The position numbers and the translations under genes are program-made. From contig JAYGXS010000004.1 in the NCBI GenBank assembly GCA_036362985.1, positions 4,534,881-4,598,880 of the forward strand: a stretch of DNA of 64,000 nt. The letters are read 5' to 3'. This stretch comes from Ligula intestinalis. Lineage: Eukaryota; Platyhelminthes; Cestoda; Diphyllobothriidea; Diphyllobothriidae. Shown here piece by piece: positions 22,221-32,857 of this stretch. Each line of letters starts with the position of its first letter. The first letter of the stretch is position 1. The notes under the pieces are model-generated. The model was not told the origin of the DNA, searched no databases, and saw nothing but the letters and a program-made list of their open reading frames with translations.

Positions 22221-22569
22221 TTGCGGTTATATATAGACTTCTTTTTATATAAAGTAAGTGGTTAAGTAAAGGTTTGATCTTAACATTATCTTTAATTTCT
22301 CATTTAGATTTCAGTTTGCGTTCCCGGAAAATGGAAATAATCAGGAAAATTTTATTTTTCATAGCAAAAACTTAGAATATCTTCTACTTCGTTGAAGTTT
22401 TAAATATTCCTCATGCTGTTCATCATTATTTCTACATTTTCGTAAATATATGGGTGCCGGTATGGGAGTTATGGTGAAACGTTTACAAAGTTATCAAATT
22501 TGCACGATTTTTAGCCCATACTGCATGATCATTATGAGGCAAAATGCTAAATAGCAGGCTATTATATGG

Positions 22570-22880
22570 CTGCTCTAGCCTCAGAGCAATTTTCTTTGTC
22601 CTGAGGTTTCAAATTCATACAGGAATTCATCGTCAGATATGACAGCAACAAAAACACGAGGGGGCAATTATATGGGGTGTCAACCAAGCAACCATGTGCA
22701 ACGTACGTCTTGAAGTGCATTCGGAGGGCTCGCTACGCCGTCGATACATTGATTGATTCAGTTCCCATTCATGGATCAAGCCTCGATCACTACTCGGCAT
22801 ATCTTCTTTCCGATGTTGGCGAATATCTTGACGGCTGCGAAATTAAACTTTTGGCCCGTTTCATGGCAAAAGTAGCTTAT
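22570..22880 (-). mobile_element. PLE endonuclease end and 3' terminus (lineage A-like)
   Basis: The minus strand encodes HETGQKFNFAAVKIFANIG, then KKICRVVIEA, a stop, and NSMNGN/INQCID-type remnants of the EAW....NSINRCIDLA block. A short untranslated part with a CCCCCTCG tract follows. The terminus is CTGACGATGAATTCCTG...GAATTTGAAACCTCAGGACA, the lineage A end with mutations. The N-terminal part of the endonuclease is absent. A sister fragment with nearly the same FNFAAVKI block lies 600 bp downstream. Confidence 0.75.
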
Positions 22881-23404
22881 GCAGGCCCACTCATATACCC
22901 CTAGTTCCAGCATTTTGTCCTGCAAGAACGGTGCGTATAGAGGTTTGGGTGTAGGAAAATAGAATAGGCAGAGAAGAAAATTTTTCGAAGCAAGTGCAAA
23001 GTAAAAAAAATCTAGCTCAAATTGCTTCCCGCGGCTGCTAGGAGCAAGTTTTTCCGCAGGTAAATTGAAGGTTTGCGCGGAGCTTTGCGCCGCGGACTAT
23101 ACTAATGTAACTCAAGAATGGTAACTTGGACCTCTGGTTAGTTGAAGTAGTCGACCTCTTAACCACCATTTAAACTTTTTGGGACATTTAAGAAACCTGC
23201 GATTTGGTGATTAGGTTTTTCCGCAACAAGTTAAGCGGTAATACAGATTAGGAAAATCTACAGATTTAAATCAACAGCACTTCTACATACAGAAAATAAA
23301 ACTGGATTTAGCATTTATTAAAGTATATTCCACTGCGTGTCCTAATTCCCCAGCCACAAAACCTTATAACCTCTGTTTTCATGGGATAAAATGCAGGGAG
23401 TAGG

Positions 23405-23630
23405 GATTAATGAGCGGGCCTCAATAAACTATTGTTGCCCAATTTTCGGCTCGTCTTCTTTTCGAAGTTGGTGGATATCTTGACGGCCGCGAATTTAAAC
23501 TTTTGGCCCGTTTCATACGTGTCGCCGCGTCGCCCAGTCAACTTATTTTCATGTATGTGTGATCTGAGCAGCTGTTCCGTTTGACTTTTGTAATTACAAG
23601 AACAGCCTGGAATGAATACATATGCCAATT
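23405..23630 (-). pseudogene. PLE GIY-YIG endonuclease fragment
   Basis: A 73-codon minus-strand frame reads GCSCNYKSQTEQLLRSHIHE, NKLTGRRGD, then YETGQKFKFAAVKISTNFEK. It has the order of a PLE endonuclease: C.C, a YIG position changed to YKS, TEQLLRSRI-EH, then ETG..F.F. About ten residues normally between RRGD and the ETG block are missing, so there is a small internal deletion. It overlaps in content with the fragment at 22,800-22,880 but extends further upstream in the protein, so the two are separate copies. Confidence 0.65.
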
Positions 23631-23906
23631 CAGTGCTTACATCACTAGCAAGACGGAATTTTAGCTCAATTTCGTTCCGGTAATTTTAATTATCAGTTGG
23701 AGATCTTACCAGCCATCTTTATCCTCTAATAAATGCTATAATCTTCTCCAGATATTTGATTCCCATAACATGCGGATGCATACAAATGTCCAAGCATATT
23801 TCAAAGGTCAGATAACAGTGAAACATTTAATATTACTGTTCAATTTGTTAAAAAGAACATGTACTGTAAGTATTGCTACTTGAATGCAGGAAACCTAGAG
23901 CATTGG

Positions 23907-23989
23907 GGGCCCCGTAGTTCAGGTGCTTAGAGCGTTGACTGCATTCAAGTCTTGTCATACTGTCGTGAGTTCGAATATCTTCGGGGTCC
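23907..23989 (+). repeat. tRNA-derived element with paired acceptor ends
   Basis: GGGCCCC at 23,907-23,913 can pair over seven positions with GGGGTCC at 23,983-23,989 (one G-U). Between them lie TAGTTCAGGTGCTTAGAGCG (A-box-like), a GACT/AGTC stem with a 7-nt loop, and GAGTTCGAATATC (B-box-like). The length of 83 nt implies a long variable region, and the T-arm does not pair well. I read it as a SINE head or tRNA pseudogene rather than a working tRNA. Confidence 0.5.
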
Positions 23990-26728
23990 ATGATTCTTTT
24001 ATACATAAACCGAATGAATATATTTAACATTTCAACATTTTTATCTGTGCGCTGAGTCCTTACCGGTATTCTGCAGTGAGAGGTTGCAGATTTTATGTGC
24101 TCCCACACGTTTTTGATGCAGTGGATCCTGCATTACCTGCTTACTCTAAGTACCTACCGGAAAACACATGTTTCAAATTCGTTACCATTTGACAACAATA
24201 TAATTAAGAGGATTAGTTGATTTTTGCCAAAAAATTTCAAAAGTTCTGAGAATTTCTCGATTGAGCACCTTATGCAAAAATCCCTCCATCATTCGGAAAG
24301 GTAGCTGTTTAAGCGCGCAGTATCGGCATGTTCAAATGAAGTGCAGGACACCGGAAGACAAGTACATTAACCTAAATATGTGTGTGATCTGATCAAATGT
24401 TTATCCGCACATCTTATGTACCCAGTGAATGCCAAAACCCGCCCCTATTCATTCCGTATTATAAGGCTGCTGGAACAGAATAATGATACCCTCGGGGAGG
24501 GTGTCGTTGGAATCGTGGTAATGAACAACTCAGAGGTGGATGATCAAACAACCATCGCGCCAACTGCGCACATTGACGAGTAACACTAGTGCTGTTTATG
24601 TTAAAAAGGGTGAGTTTGGGTTGCCACTACAGCAGGTGACATATCTGATGAAAGGTTTAGGAGTGGGGGATTTAACACAAACTTGAGGTCCTTTATGAAG
24701 TTCACTGGGTTAGCTTGAGGCGCAAAATGCTGTTAACTAGAATTGAATTCCGTTCAGTATACTTTGAGAAAATATCGACAGAAATGGGCGAAATCCAACT
24801 TCTGTCGATTACCAAGAAATTTCCTATGCTATTAAGCACTGCGGAGAAAAGATTCATATTTGTGCGTGCTGAAGTATAAAGAAACATACACAAAGAGCAG
24901 GGAAAGTTTAATTATATTTGTTCACTACAGAGAAAATTTTGTTTTGCGTCCATGAAATTGAGGTTAGTGTACTAAGAAGACACACGGCTAGAGTCTAGAA
25001 AAGCTTGATAAATCGAGGTTAACAAATGTTTGCTGTAAAAATCTTCTAAGTTCAATGCCCTAAAGATCAATTTTAAACTTTCAAGACGCAAAAATGTGTT
25101 TAACTGCGCCGAAATTAGTAGGCCTAGTTGACTTTAGATGGCCTCTCTCGTAATCTCGTATATTTTCTAATTAACCTCGTTAACTATATCCATCCAACTG
25201 TTGTCAAAAAATAGACGGAAATTAATAAATATCAAAACTCCAAACAGAAGAAGTAGAAGAATGTCAGTTTAAAAGATATTGGAGGATATTTTGGGTCACC
25301 CTGTTGTCCAATTTAAATCAAAGAACACTACCCTGAAGTAAAAAAACGCATTGAAAACTGCTCTGGTTTACGTAAAAATGTAAGTTCTTTTATTTCCAGG
25401 AAATATTTTTCTTCTCAGTTTTAGGGAAATCAAAAACCGGTCAAAATATGCCATTTTGATCTTGACTTATCTTTGAAAAACATATCATTAACAGATATAA
25501 GACTTCAAAATATCTAACAACAGAGCTTTTTAAGATGGTAACTTGTTCTAAAATTTTTTTAAATTAATTTTAGTCATATTCACTATGGGCTTTTGTTGTG
25601 GAAATTAATTTTTCTCAACAATGAGTTGACATGTTTGGGCGATTCTAAAGTCATGACCCACACAGGCAGCTTTCAAAGGAGGAATGTTTAAGAACTCATT
25701 ATTTAGGTAAAGGTTTTAAGACATTTCGTATTTCTAAGTTTTTGGTAAAAAGGGTTGAATGAAATCGGTATTTATGGACAAACAAAGCAAAACTGTGAAA
25801 TTCGTAGTGTTCAGTAGCATTTCCAAAACAGTTTGCTACTCGTCGCACTTGAACTCTCGAAATAATTTTAAAAAATGTGACAAATGGAAATTTCTTTCAA
25901 CATACACAAGATGGTATGAATTTGATTACAAGTACAACCGTAATCTAACTTTTTAGTAAACAGCCAGCCTATCCGTGTATGGCCGTCAATGTATTTTTAT
26001 CCCGCTCAACAGCCGGGATGTGATTCTAATAGAAAATCTTTTTTTCAATTGTCAATAGAAATTGATGCAAAGCACGCAAGAATCTTCTCGTGGATTAAAA
26101 ATGGAAATGCGTCCGAAGATTCAAAATTTGGAAATAAATGTACCCAAGGTGAGTACATCCATTTCTGACACGTTTAGTGCATGTTTAAATGTTATTGGAA
26201 AACATTTAGTTTATAAAAATTTTGTATTTGTGCTTATTCTGCATAACCTTGCCATCGTTTTCCATTCCCATGCCTTAAACACATTTTTATTTCATATTGC
26301 ACCAGTAAATTTCCATATTGCCATTTCTTGAAATAGCAGATTTTTGTGAAAATTACATTTTTCTATGTTAGTAAATAGTAATTTCCCAACCAAAATCTTA
26401 ATTTTATTTACTTATTGTTCTAACTATATTGTTATGATAGTTGAGGGGTAAGCCGCGTGTGGTGACTTACCGCAACATGACTTTCATTGCGTTTTTGAAC
26501 TTAGTACATGAGATTGTTCACTAACTGTATTTCACAAAAAAGGCTGCAAACCAGATGAGTTAACTGCGTCGTTTCCAGATCCACCTATAGTAGATTAATT
26601 GCGTTGCATAAGCCGTTGTCTGCTAGCATCTTCACGTGTGATGGTAAAAATATCAGTCACAGTTCATTTGAGAAAATCATTTTATTTCCTATTCTTCCAT
26701 CTTATTGACGGTTAGGATTTGTTCCAGC
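23990..26728. other. AT-rich non-coding stretch
   Basis: Long AT-rich sequence with only short frames (up to about 89 codons at 26,062-26,331). No transposon end, tRNA or exon pattern is recognised. Confidence 0.45.
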
Positions 26729-26742
26729 AAGTATAAAAATTG
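26729..26742. repeat. Candidate target-site duplication, left copy
   Basis: AAGTATAAAAATTG occurs here and again, identical and in the same orientation, at 30,145-30,158. The two copies bracket the large minus-strand PLE exactly at its apparent ends. An AT-rich 14-mer could recur by chance, but not easily at both boundaries. Confidence 0.6.
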
Positions 26743-26880
26743 AAAAGTCGTGTTGGCAAACAGCTGTTTTCGGTCATTCACTTCAGGCCGTTACAATGAC
26801 ATGGAAAAATAGGCGACTGAAGCAGGCAGTTCGGTACAGTGCTAATACAGTTCTTGAGGTGGGGGGGGGGAGAGGGGTAA

Positions 26881-27470
26881 TTAGTCAGCTCGTGGTTCCC
26901 TCGTCTCCTGCGAGATGGACTCAGCATGCCAAGGACGTTGGGTTGTCACGCTTGTGGAACGGGGGAGGGACGTTCCCACGATCGACGTCATACGCGCAGC
27001 ATGGTCGCACTGCGTGTTCTCTGCAACTGTGGGTAGTATGGTTTCGGGCTGCGTAGCTTCTGACGTCATGAGTTCTGACGTAGTGGCTTCTGGCGGTGCG
27101 AGATCCTTGTATGCGGTCGGGCACGGGAGGGAAACGGCATGTAGCAGCGTCTTTTGACAACAGAGAGCGGGGTTTGCTAAACGAATTGCCACTGCCTCAG
27201 CTGTGGCTAGCACCCGTTTGCACAGACCTTTAGAATAATGCGTCGGAACCCGGTATATGACTTAAAAGGCCTCTCTCGCGTCAACTTGGTGGTTTATATT
27301 GATCAAGTGTGCGAGAATTGAACTTGAGATCGATCAATTTTCTCGTCTGCCAAGCCAAGCTGGTATATGTTCGCGTATCCTCTTTTCCAGACGTCGTGTT
27401 GTTCTGCTAATATAGCTCGCCCCACAGGAGCAGGTGAATGAATAAATGCACATGGAGGTGGCTTGCATCG
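26881..27470 (-). pseudogene. PLE GIY-YIG endonuclease and C-terminal tail (lineage B)
   Basis: The minus strand reads CSCGASYISRTTRRLEKRIR, then EHIPAWLG, the first half of a GIY-YIG nuclease with the paired cysteines typical of PLEs. The usual YIG is YIS here. Farther on come NHQVDAREAF.VIYRVP and then LATAEAVAIRLANPALCCQK and a Thr/Pro/Glu-rich low-complexity tail to a stop at 26,881. The endonuclease in intact relatives makes the nick that primes reverse transcription. At least two frameshifts and a stop separate the blocks, so no active enzyme is expected. Confidence 0.85.
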
Positions 27471-27570
27471 GTAGTCGGTCTTTACCCCCTATGCGTAACA
27501 GGGGGAGTTGGTGAAGAATACGCGTAGGTTTGCAGCTGGGAAGGCACTTGTGACTGATGCCCTTAGACGT

Positions 27571-28925
27571 CGCCTAACTAGTTCGCTTGCTGCGTTTCCT
27601 AGAAAAAGGCAGTCTTATGAATAAATATTTCTTTTCTGCCGTTGCAATGGCAGCCTTTGCGACACGCTCCTTAATGTTTCGGAGGATAAATCTTTCGGAG
27701 CATCCATTTTCGCGGAGTGTGTTTTGTAGCTGCTGCACTTCTGCTTCCACTGTTTCAGGAGAGCAGATGCGTCGTATTCTGGTTGCTAATCTCTGGACTA
27801 AGTTTCGTTTGAGATTAAGAGGGACGAAACGGTGAAAGTTAATGCATTGCCCTCTCCAGGTTTTCTTTCTGAATATTCGGCGTTGTATTGCACCATCATC
27901 TTGTCTGCTTAAAAGGACGTCTAAGGAAAGGAGTTCATTGTTCGCCTCCATTTCCGCAGTAAATTTTAGTGCTGTGTGGGCCGTGTTAAACTTTTGAAGT
28001 ACAGCATCGATATCCTTAGTGTTATTTGTCAGGCAAAATATATCATCGACGTATCGACCATAGAACTCAAGTCCATTGATCTTGTCTTTGAGAATTATTT
28101 CCTCGATCTTGCTCTATGAAGACATTTGCGAGGACAGGTCCAAGTGATGACCCCATCGCTACTCCGTCTATTTGCTTGTACAACTGTCCGTTGCCCAGAA
28201 ACTCTACGTTTTGTGTACAGCACGTCAGTAGTTCTTTTAGCGTCTCCACTGTCATCCCTATCTGGTAGTTTGTTTCCCGTATAAAGTCGCACAGGTACTC
28301 TATGGTTTCTACCACCGAAACGTTGGTAAACAGTGAAGAGACATCTAATGGAAGCATTTTCATTTCGCCAATGTTGGTATCCTTGATAGCTTCGACGAAG
28401 TCAAAAGTGTCCTTCAGACTTTTGGGGTGCAGAGATCTATGTAGTGCCTTCAACTTTTCGACGAGCCATCTTGCAATGGAGTGATAGGGGAAATTTCTCC
28501 TGTCCATGATAGGATGAAGCGGCAGGCATGGTTTATGAATTTGGGTAGGCCATACATTCGAGGTATTGTGGTACCCACGGGTCTTAGTCCCTCCAGCTCT
28601 TTGTCTGATAAATATCCTTCCTTGTGAAGTACTTTAAGTAGTTTTGTTAGCTGGCTTTCAATGGCCACTTTCCGGTCTTTGTCTCTATCGGATTTTTCAA
28701 ACGCTGTGCGATCCAATAATATCTCTTCTAGTTTCTCAACATAGTCTTTCTTATCTAGCAGCACAATCCCGGATTTTGTCCCGTCTAGTAAGCGAAATAT
28801 TTTTATTTCGGCAAAGCTAAATGAGACTGTCCAGATGGGCCTTGGTTAGAGGATCTATGGGTCTTGGAGTCTTTCTTCAGTACTGTTGACAGAAATTGAC
28901 TAGGGTTGACTTAAGATAGTCAGGC
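27571..28925 (-). pseudogene. PLE reverse transcriptase (lineage B)
   Basis: Reading the minus strand: RPDYLKSTLVNFCQQY, LTKAHLDSL, then GIVLLDKKDYVEKLEEILLD and PRMYGLPKFI (fingers). RT motif A is LDVSSLFTNV at 28,322-28,351, motif B is DGVAMGSSLGPVLANVF at about 28,120-28,175, and motif C is FYGRYVDDIF at about 28,035-28,062. After that comes the thumb region, LDVLLSRQDDGAIQRRIFRK, ending RKRSKRTS at 27,574. This is the full palm of a Penelope-type RT, a group related to telomerase RT. Breaks include a frameshift between motifs B and C near 28,067-28,110 and one before motif A near 28,500. The catalytic aspartates are kept, but the frame is not. Confidence 0.9.
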
Positions 28926-29555
28926 CGAAAATTGCAGACCCGCCTACGCGAACACAAACGGGCGGCTCAGCAACTAGATCCTAATTCGCAGCTTGCAGCA
29001 CACATTGGAGAAACTGGCTACAACTTCGACATTCAAGGAGCAACTATCATAGGCCGAGGAAACTCAAAAGCCGAAAGGTTGACACTTGAGGCATGGTACT
29101 CAGATGCCAACTCCGTCAACAGGCATCTAGACCTCCCCACGGCCTACAAAGTTTTGCGCCATTATGTAAGTGAAGGACGAAACAAGGCCACGCCTTACAT
29201 CAGAATTGAAAACGAACAGGAACCCGCTAAGAACCGGCCAGAAGAGGAGGCAGGATCACCGGGACCCTCTACCCTGGGGACAAGGCGTTACACTAATTAC
29301 TGCTCATGACCCCGAACGACAGCCATCTTCACTCACAGTTAATTAGTGTTTACCACTATAATTGCTCCCCCCTCCCCCCGACCTCCATTCTCCTGGTTTA
29401 TGTGTCTTTTCTCTTGACGACCGCTGACAGTTGATTGGCCTTTGGCCACTATAATTACCCTCCTTTTGGTTGCTGCTTCTTATCTCTGAAGATGAACTCC
29501 TGTAAGAGTTCGAAAGCTCAGGACAATAAAAAAATTGATCCGGTGCTCGAAAAGT
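28926..29555 (+). mobile_element. PLE 3' portion (lineage A) inserted in the lineage B element
   Basis: The plus strand encodes LQTRLREHKRAAQQLDPNSQ, AAHIGETGYNFD, KAERLTLEAWYSDANSVNRH, then NRPEEEAGSPGPST and a stop at 29,309. This is the second half of a GIY-YIG endonuclease with the lineage A tail, uninterrupted in frame. The untranslated part has a CCCCCC tract and the GGCCACTATAATTACC block. The 3' end carries GAAGATGAACTCCTGTAAGA then GTTCGAAAGCTCAGGACAAT and GATCCGGTGCTCGA. The copy is 5'-truncated just before the RLREH helix. It interrupts the minus-strand PLE, and a related AAATTTGACTAT-like string occurs at both junctions, perhaps a target duplication with a small indel. Confidence 0.9.
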
Positions 29556-30113
29556 CTTCTGCCATAGTCAAATTTTCTCGGCTCGGAGGGTTTCAGATCT
29601 GAAGTCTGACTGAAGAGACTTTCGAATTGAATTTTTATTTCTAGTTGTTTTTGCTTGCGTTGTGCCATGCAAAACTTGGGGCCCAGAGAAAGTGCTTCTA
29701 GGAGCGTTTTATCCAGACGTACTGAAGAATAATTATGCACGTACCGCTCCGGATTATTGGGAAGTACGGTCTGCGCTTTCACTGGTTGGATGCTTCGTAG
29801 TAGCTTTGTCCACGTAACTTCAGTTCTCCTATTTCTGACTGCCTGGACGTAGTCTTCGAAGGTTAGTTTCTCTCAACTTTCGAGACGGTCGAGGGCCGCG
29901 GTCTTCTGGCAAAGATTCCATTGAAGCTCCTGCATTTTGGCGTTAATTGTCTTTATATGACGTTCTGCATCTCGTCGTAGAGTGGCTGCACTAGGCGTGA
30001 TATGGTTCTTGCGCATGTTCCTCCAATAGCTTTTTGGGTATTCTCCGCGATCCATACAGCCTGATATGAATTCAAAATTACCTTTGCGTCCGCAAGCCAA
30101 CACGACTTTTCAA
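29556..30113 (-). pseudogene. PLE N-terminal domain (lineage B)
   Basis: The minus strand reads NFEFISGCMDRGEYPKSYWR, then RKNHITPSAATLRRDAERHI and a helical stretch ending LDRLES. After a frameshift it continues KAQTVLPNNPERYVHNYSSV, LDKTLLEALSLGPKFC and QFESLFSQTSDLKPSE. The pattern N.S...L....L..LGPKFC followed by Q.E.L..QT..L.P is the conserved region just before the RT of PLEs. The upstream helical part is the usual N-terminal extension. It breaks off where the plus-strand lineage A copy is inserted and its continuation is found at 28,925. This allows a confident reconstruction of order without any restored reading frame. Confidence 0.85.
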
Positions 30114-30114
30114 T
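30096..30114. repeat. Inverted copy of the element's 3' terminus at its 5' end
   Basis: The 19 nt here are the reverse complement of 26,739-26,757 (core TTGAAAAGTCGTGTTGGC). One copy sits at the 3' end of the lineage B PLE and the other about 30 bp inside its 5' boundary. Similar ends (GAAAAGTCATATTGG at 20,002; GAAATGTTATATTGGC at 46,134) mark the 3' termini of other B copies. So the 5' copy is a displaced inverted terminus, as described for Penelope insertions with inverted tails. Confidence 0.6.
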
Positions 30115-30144
30115 CGTAAACGAAAAAGGAATTTTTGCCGAACT

Positions 30145-30158
30145 AAGTATAAAAATTG
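30145..30158. repeat. Candidate target-site duplication, right copy
   Basis: Identical partner of AAGTATAAAAATTG at 26,729-26,742, in the same orientation, directly outside the 5' boundary of the lineage B PLE. Confidence 0.6.
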
Positions 30159-30564
30159 CCGCCATATTTACTGGACCATACTTCCATAAATAAGGAAGAG
30201 TTTTATCCGAAAATGTTCTATTTTTTAATCAGTCGTGTAATCTTTATCATTACGAATCGATACTGCCAAACTTGAAAGAAAGTTTGAAAGAAACCTCTAT
30301 TGAATTGCAAATAATTAAGAGCAAACAGTTTTGACATTGCCGAGAGTTCAAAAGTTTTTTTCGATCCAGACGGTGGTGCGGATATCCGCGATAATTAGTA
30401 TTTTTTGCCTTAAAATCAGACAAATTTGATGGTTTAGGCAAAGCAATCAGTCGATATCTTCGATTTTCTTTTGGGTCTGTCAAGCCAAATGCGATCTCGC
30501 GTTATCATGAATACCGTGGATGTTAAGCAGCAATGGTAAAATTTAAACATTCTAATTGGAGAGC

Positions 30565-31135
30565 TTTGAAAGGCTGGCCGTGACATCGGTAGTTAAGGAG
30601 CAACCATTGTAGGCCGAGAAAAATCAAAAGCCAAAAAGCTGACGCTTGAGGCATGGTACTCAGATACCAGCTCCCTCAACAGGCATCTAGACCTCCCCGC
30701 CGGCTACAAAGTCGTACGTCATGATGTAAGCAAAAGACCGAGCAAAGCCAAACCTACCATCATAATTGTATACGACGAGAACCCCACGATCAACCGGCCA
30801 GAAGAGGAGACAGGATCACCGGCACCCTCTACCATGGGGACAAGGCATTACACATATCACCGTTTACGACCCCGAACGACCGCCGTCTCCACCGACAGGT
30901 AATTAACGTATACCACTATAATTGCCCCCCCCCATCTCCATGATTTTGGTTGATGTTTCTTACCCCGTGACGCTCTGAGGACCGCTGGCAGTCCATTGGC
31001 CAATAACCGCTATAATAACTGCCCTTTTGGTCATTGCTTCTTAGCTCTGAAGATGGACTCCTGTAGGAGTTCGAAAGCTCAGGACAATAAACTAATTGAT
31101 CCGGTGCCCGACTTGTCTTCTCCCTTATTCATGGT
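30565..31135 (+). mobile_element. PLE endonuclease end, tail and 3' terminus (lineage A)
   Basis: Aligned with the nested copy at 29,010-29,555 along its whole length: the GGAGCAACCATTGTAGGCCG block, GGCATGGTACTCAGATACCA, CTCAACAGGCATCTAGACCT, the AACCGGCCAGAAGAGGAGAC tail, the C-tract, then GAAGATGGACTCCTGTAGGA, GTTCGAAAGCTCAGGACAAT and GATCCGGTGCCCGACTTGTC. Stops interrupt the protein. It begins slightly later in the protein than the nested copy and lies in the same orientation about 400 bp outside the B element. The 12 bp after the terminus show no obvious duplication. Confidence 0.85.
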
Positions 31136-32379
31136 GAGTATACAGATCTGATGGCATTTTCTGACATTGCTATTGTAGCTCAAAGTGAAATACGCTTATC
31201 GCAATCTGCCAATCGCATGTTACGGCTTGCGGAACGCTGTTTACTTGTCACCCAGAAGTATTGTCCTTCGTATAAAAGGAAGCAGGGAGTTAAAAATTTT
31301 GTTTTTTGATATATCGTCAAGGATCCCGCGAGGATTTACGTAAATCTTTGCAACTATAAGATCATAATTAATCTCCCCTGTTACTCTCAGATGATGTTAG
31401 TTAGAGAGGTCTAAATCATTCAATTGATTTGTTTCAAAACAATGCTGGCTCTCATTGCTTTCTAAACATTCGGATATGAACGATAACCTGCATAGTTGAT
31501 TATTATTTCTTTAAATTTCTTATAAAATCCATACAGCATAAAACGATTACCAGGATTGTATTCGGATTTTATACTTAATATTTGCCGAGATCAGTCTAAC
31601 GAAAACAATTCATATCAAACGCTTAAACACAAAAATTAGCTGATCTGCAACAGAGACATAATAAAAATTGCATAGCCAGCAACGCTTTCTGAATACCATT
31701 CAATTAAAGACTATAAATCTGAATAATTCGAGCGTGCTCTACTGTTTAATACGTACGCTAGGATGTATTTTAAAAGTTCTTTAACTAGAACACCTCTTCG
31801 AATAACGAAAATTTACACGCGAGCCATTAAGGCACCACGTATACTATTTCAAATTTGTACATCTTTATGCTTGCTTTTCCGTCCATAAGTTAAACACATG
31901 TATTTCAAATACTTTTTATTGTTTATATAATTCATTTTGCTCCTTCGGTTAATTCTTCATAACGCTTCTTCCAAATATGCCTACTATTCGATTTAGAAAT
32001 CGTTTTTAGAAAAAAATTAAAATACCACAGACAAAGTAAAGAGCTGTTGTTGAACCAATCAATAAATGCTAAGAAAATGGTTGAAAGAACATCCTTCAGC
32101 AACAGCTGCAGTAGGAACAGCACATATTTGTGCTTGCAGCTAAAAGAAGTCAAGTGCAATTATTTCTGACTGATGCAAACACTTTAAGCCAGGAGTTTTC
32201 AAAAGGTCACCTTCAACAGGGTTAACCTTGCCTGGGATTGGTCAAAGAGCTCGGGCAAGCACTTCAAAAGCCTGCTTAATGAGCGGTACCCGGTTGTTTC
32301 ATTTTCCCTTAATGCTTGCTGTGAATGCGCATTTCAAGTACCATCAGTAGTCTGCTGTGGAAAGCAGTGAACTTTCCTT
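31136..32379. other. AT-rich non-coding stretch
   Basis: No gene, tRNA or transposon terminus is recognised; only short frames in AT-rich sequence. Confidence 0.45.
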
Positions 32380-32575
32380 GTGTGAGTGTAGACTTTTCAG
32401 AGGAGCTCCCGCGGATTGTACGCTGTTTACCTGTCCCAATAAGGAAGGTGAGAATTCCCTTAACGCGGTCCTTATTGCTCCCAGTCCATCGAATCAGTCC
32501 ACATGGACAAAAGGCACGTGTGTAGTTTTAATAACCAGCCATCGTGTTGCGTGACCTCAAGCTAATTTATTGAGA
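32380..32575 (+). repeat. Diverged direct repeat, unit 1
   Basis: Aligned with 32,858-33,055 on the same strand: GACTTTTCAGAGGAGCTC, CGTTTACCTGTCCC-type, CAGTCCATC, GGACAAAAGGCACGTG and GTGACCTCAAGCTA occur in the same order. In one frame both encode DFSEEL...LPVP..VRI and GQKAR, so a coding origin is possible. No family is recognised. Confidence 0.65.
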
Positions 32576-32659
32576 TTTACGACTGAGGACGATAGTTTCA
32601 ACGAAAAGAGAATGAATTTATGCTAAATTATTCATATTATAGTCATAGTTATTTTATTT

Positions 32660-32850
32660 TTAATTTTTCAAAAAGAAAACTGGAAAAAATTCACTTGTTT
32701 TCGATAAATTCTCATCAGGTCTTTATATTTTTTGGTAATTAATGAATAAAATATGCGAGTTGATAGAAAAAATAGTGTGGTTGTTAGAGGAAGGACAAGG
32801 AGGGAATCGGCGTAATCATCCGATCAGCATTTGTGGGGACTGGTAGCCGA
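32660..32850 (-). mobile_element. PLE 3' terminus with hammerhead-like core (lineage B-like)
   Basis: The minus strand at 32,697-32,719 reads CCTGATGAGAATTTATCGAA then AAC. CTGATGAG and CGAAA are the two conserved strands of a hammerhead ribozyme core. The flanking purine-rich region and the AATTTTTCAAAA-type end resemble those at 3.44 kb and 37.5 kb. Stem III and the cleavage triplet are eroded. No protein-coding part remains. It lies between the two units of the direct repeat at 32,380 and 32,858. Confidence 0.55.
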
Positions 32851-32857
32851 GTGAGGC

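Larger units (their letters stand above)
26743..30144 (-). mobile_element. Near-complete Penelope-like element (lineage B) with a nested PLE
   Basis: Minus-strand order: an N-terminal domain (30,113-29,560), RT (28,925-27,571), GIY-YIG endonuclease (27,470-27,220), an LATAEAVAIRL tail (27,213-26,881), an untranslated part with a G-run, and a terminus ending GCCAACACGACTTTT. The coding order is that of canonical PLEs. A plus-strand lineage A fragment (28,926-29,555) splits the N-terminal domain from the RT. The protein resumes on the other side (SDLKPSEPRKF, then RPDYLKSTLVNFCQQY), which shows that the A copy landed inside this one. Subtracting it, the element is about 2.8 kb. Frameshifts and stops are present. 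GCCAACACGACTTTTCAAT at 30,096-30,114 is an inverted copy of 26,739-26,757. Confidence 0.9.

Noticed and set aside
23907..23989. Functional tRNA gene
   Set aside because: The acceptor stem pairs well, but the T-arm and anticodon arm are poor and the length is odd; treated as a tRNA-derived repeat.
28926..31135. Two lineage A copies as terminal repeats of one element
   Set aside because: They are in the same orientation, but the sequence between them is the N-terminal part of a lineage B PLE on the other strand plus unrelated DNA, so they are separate insertions.
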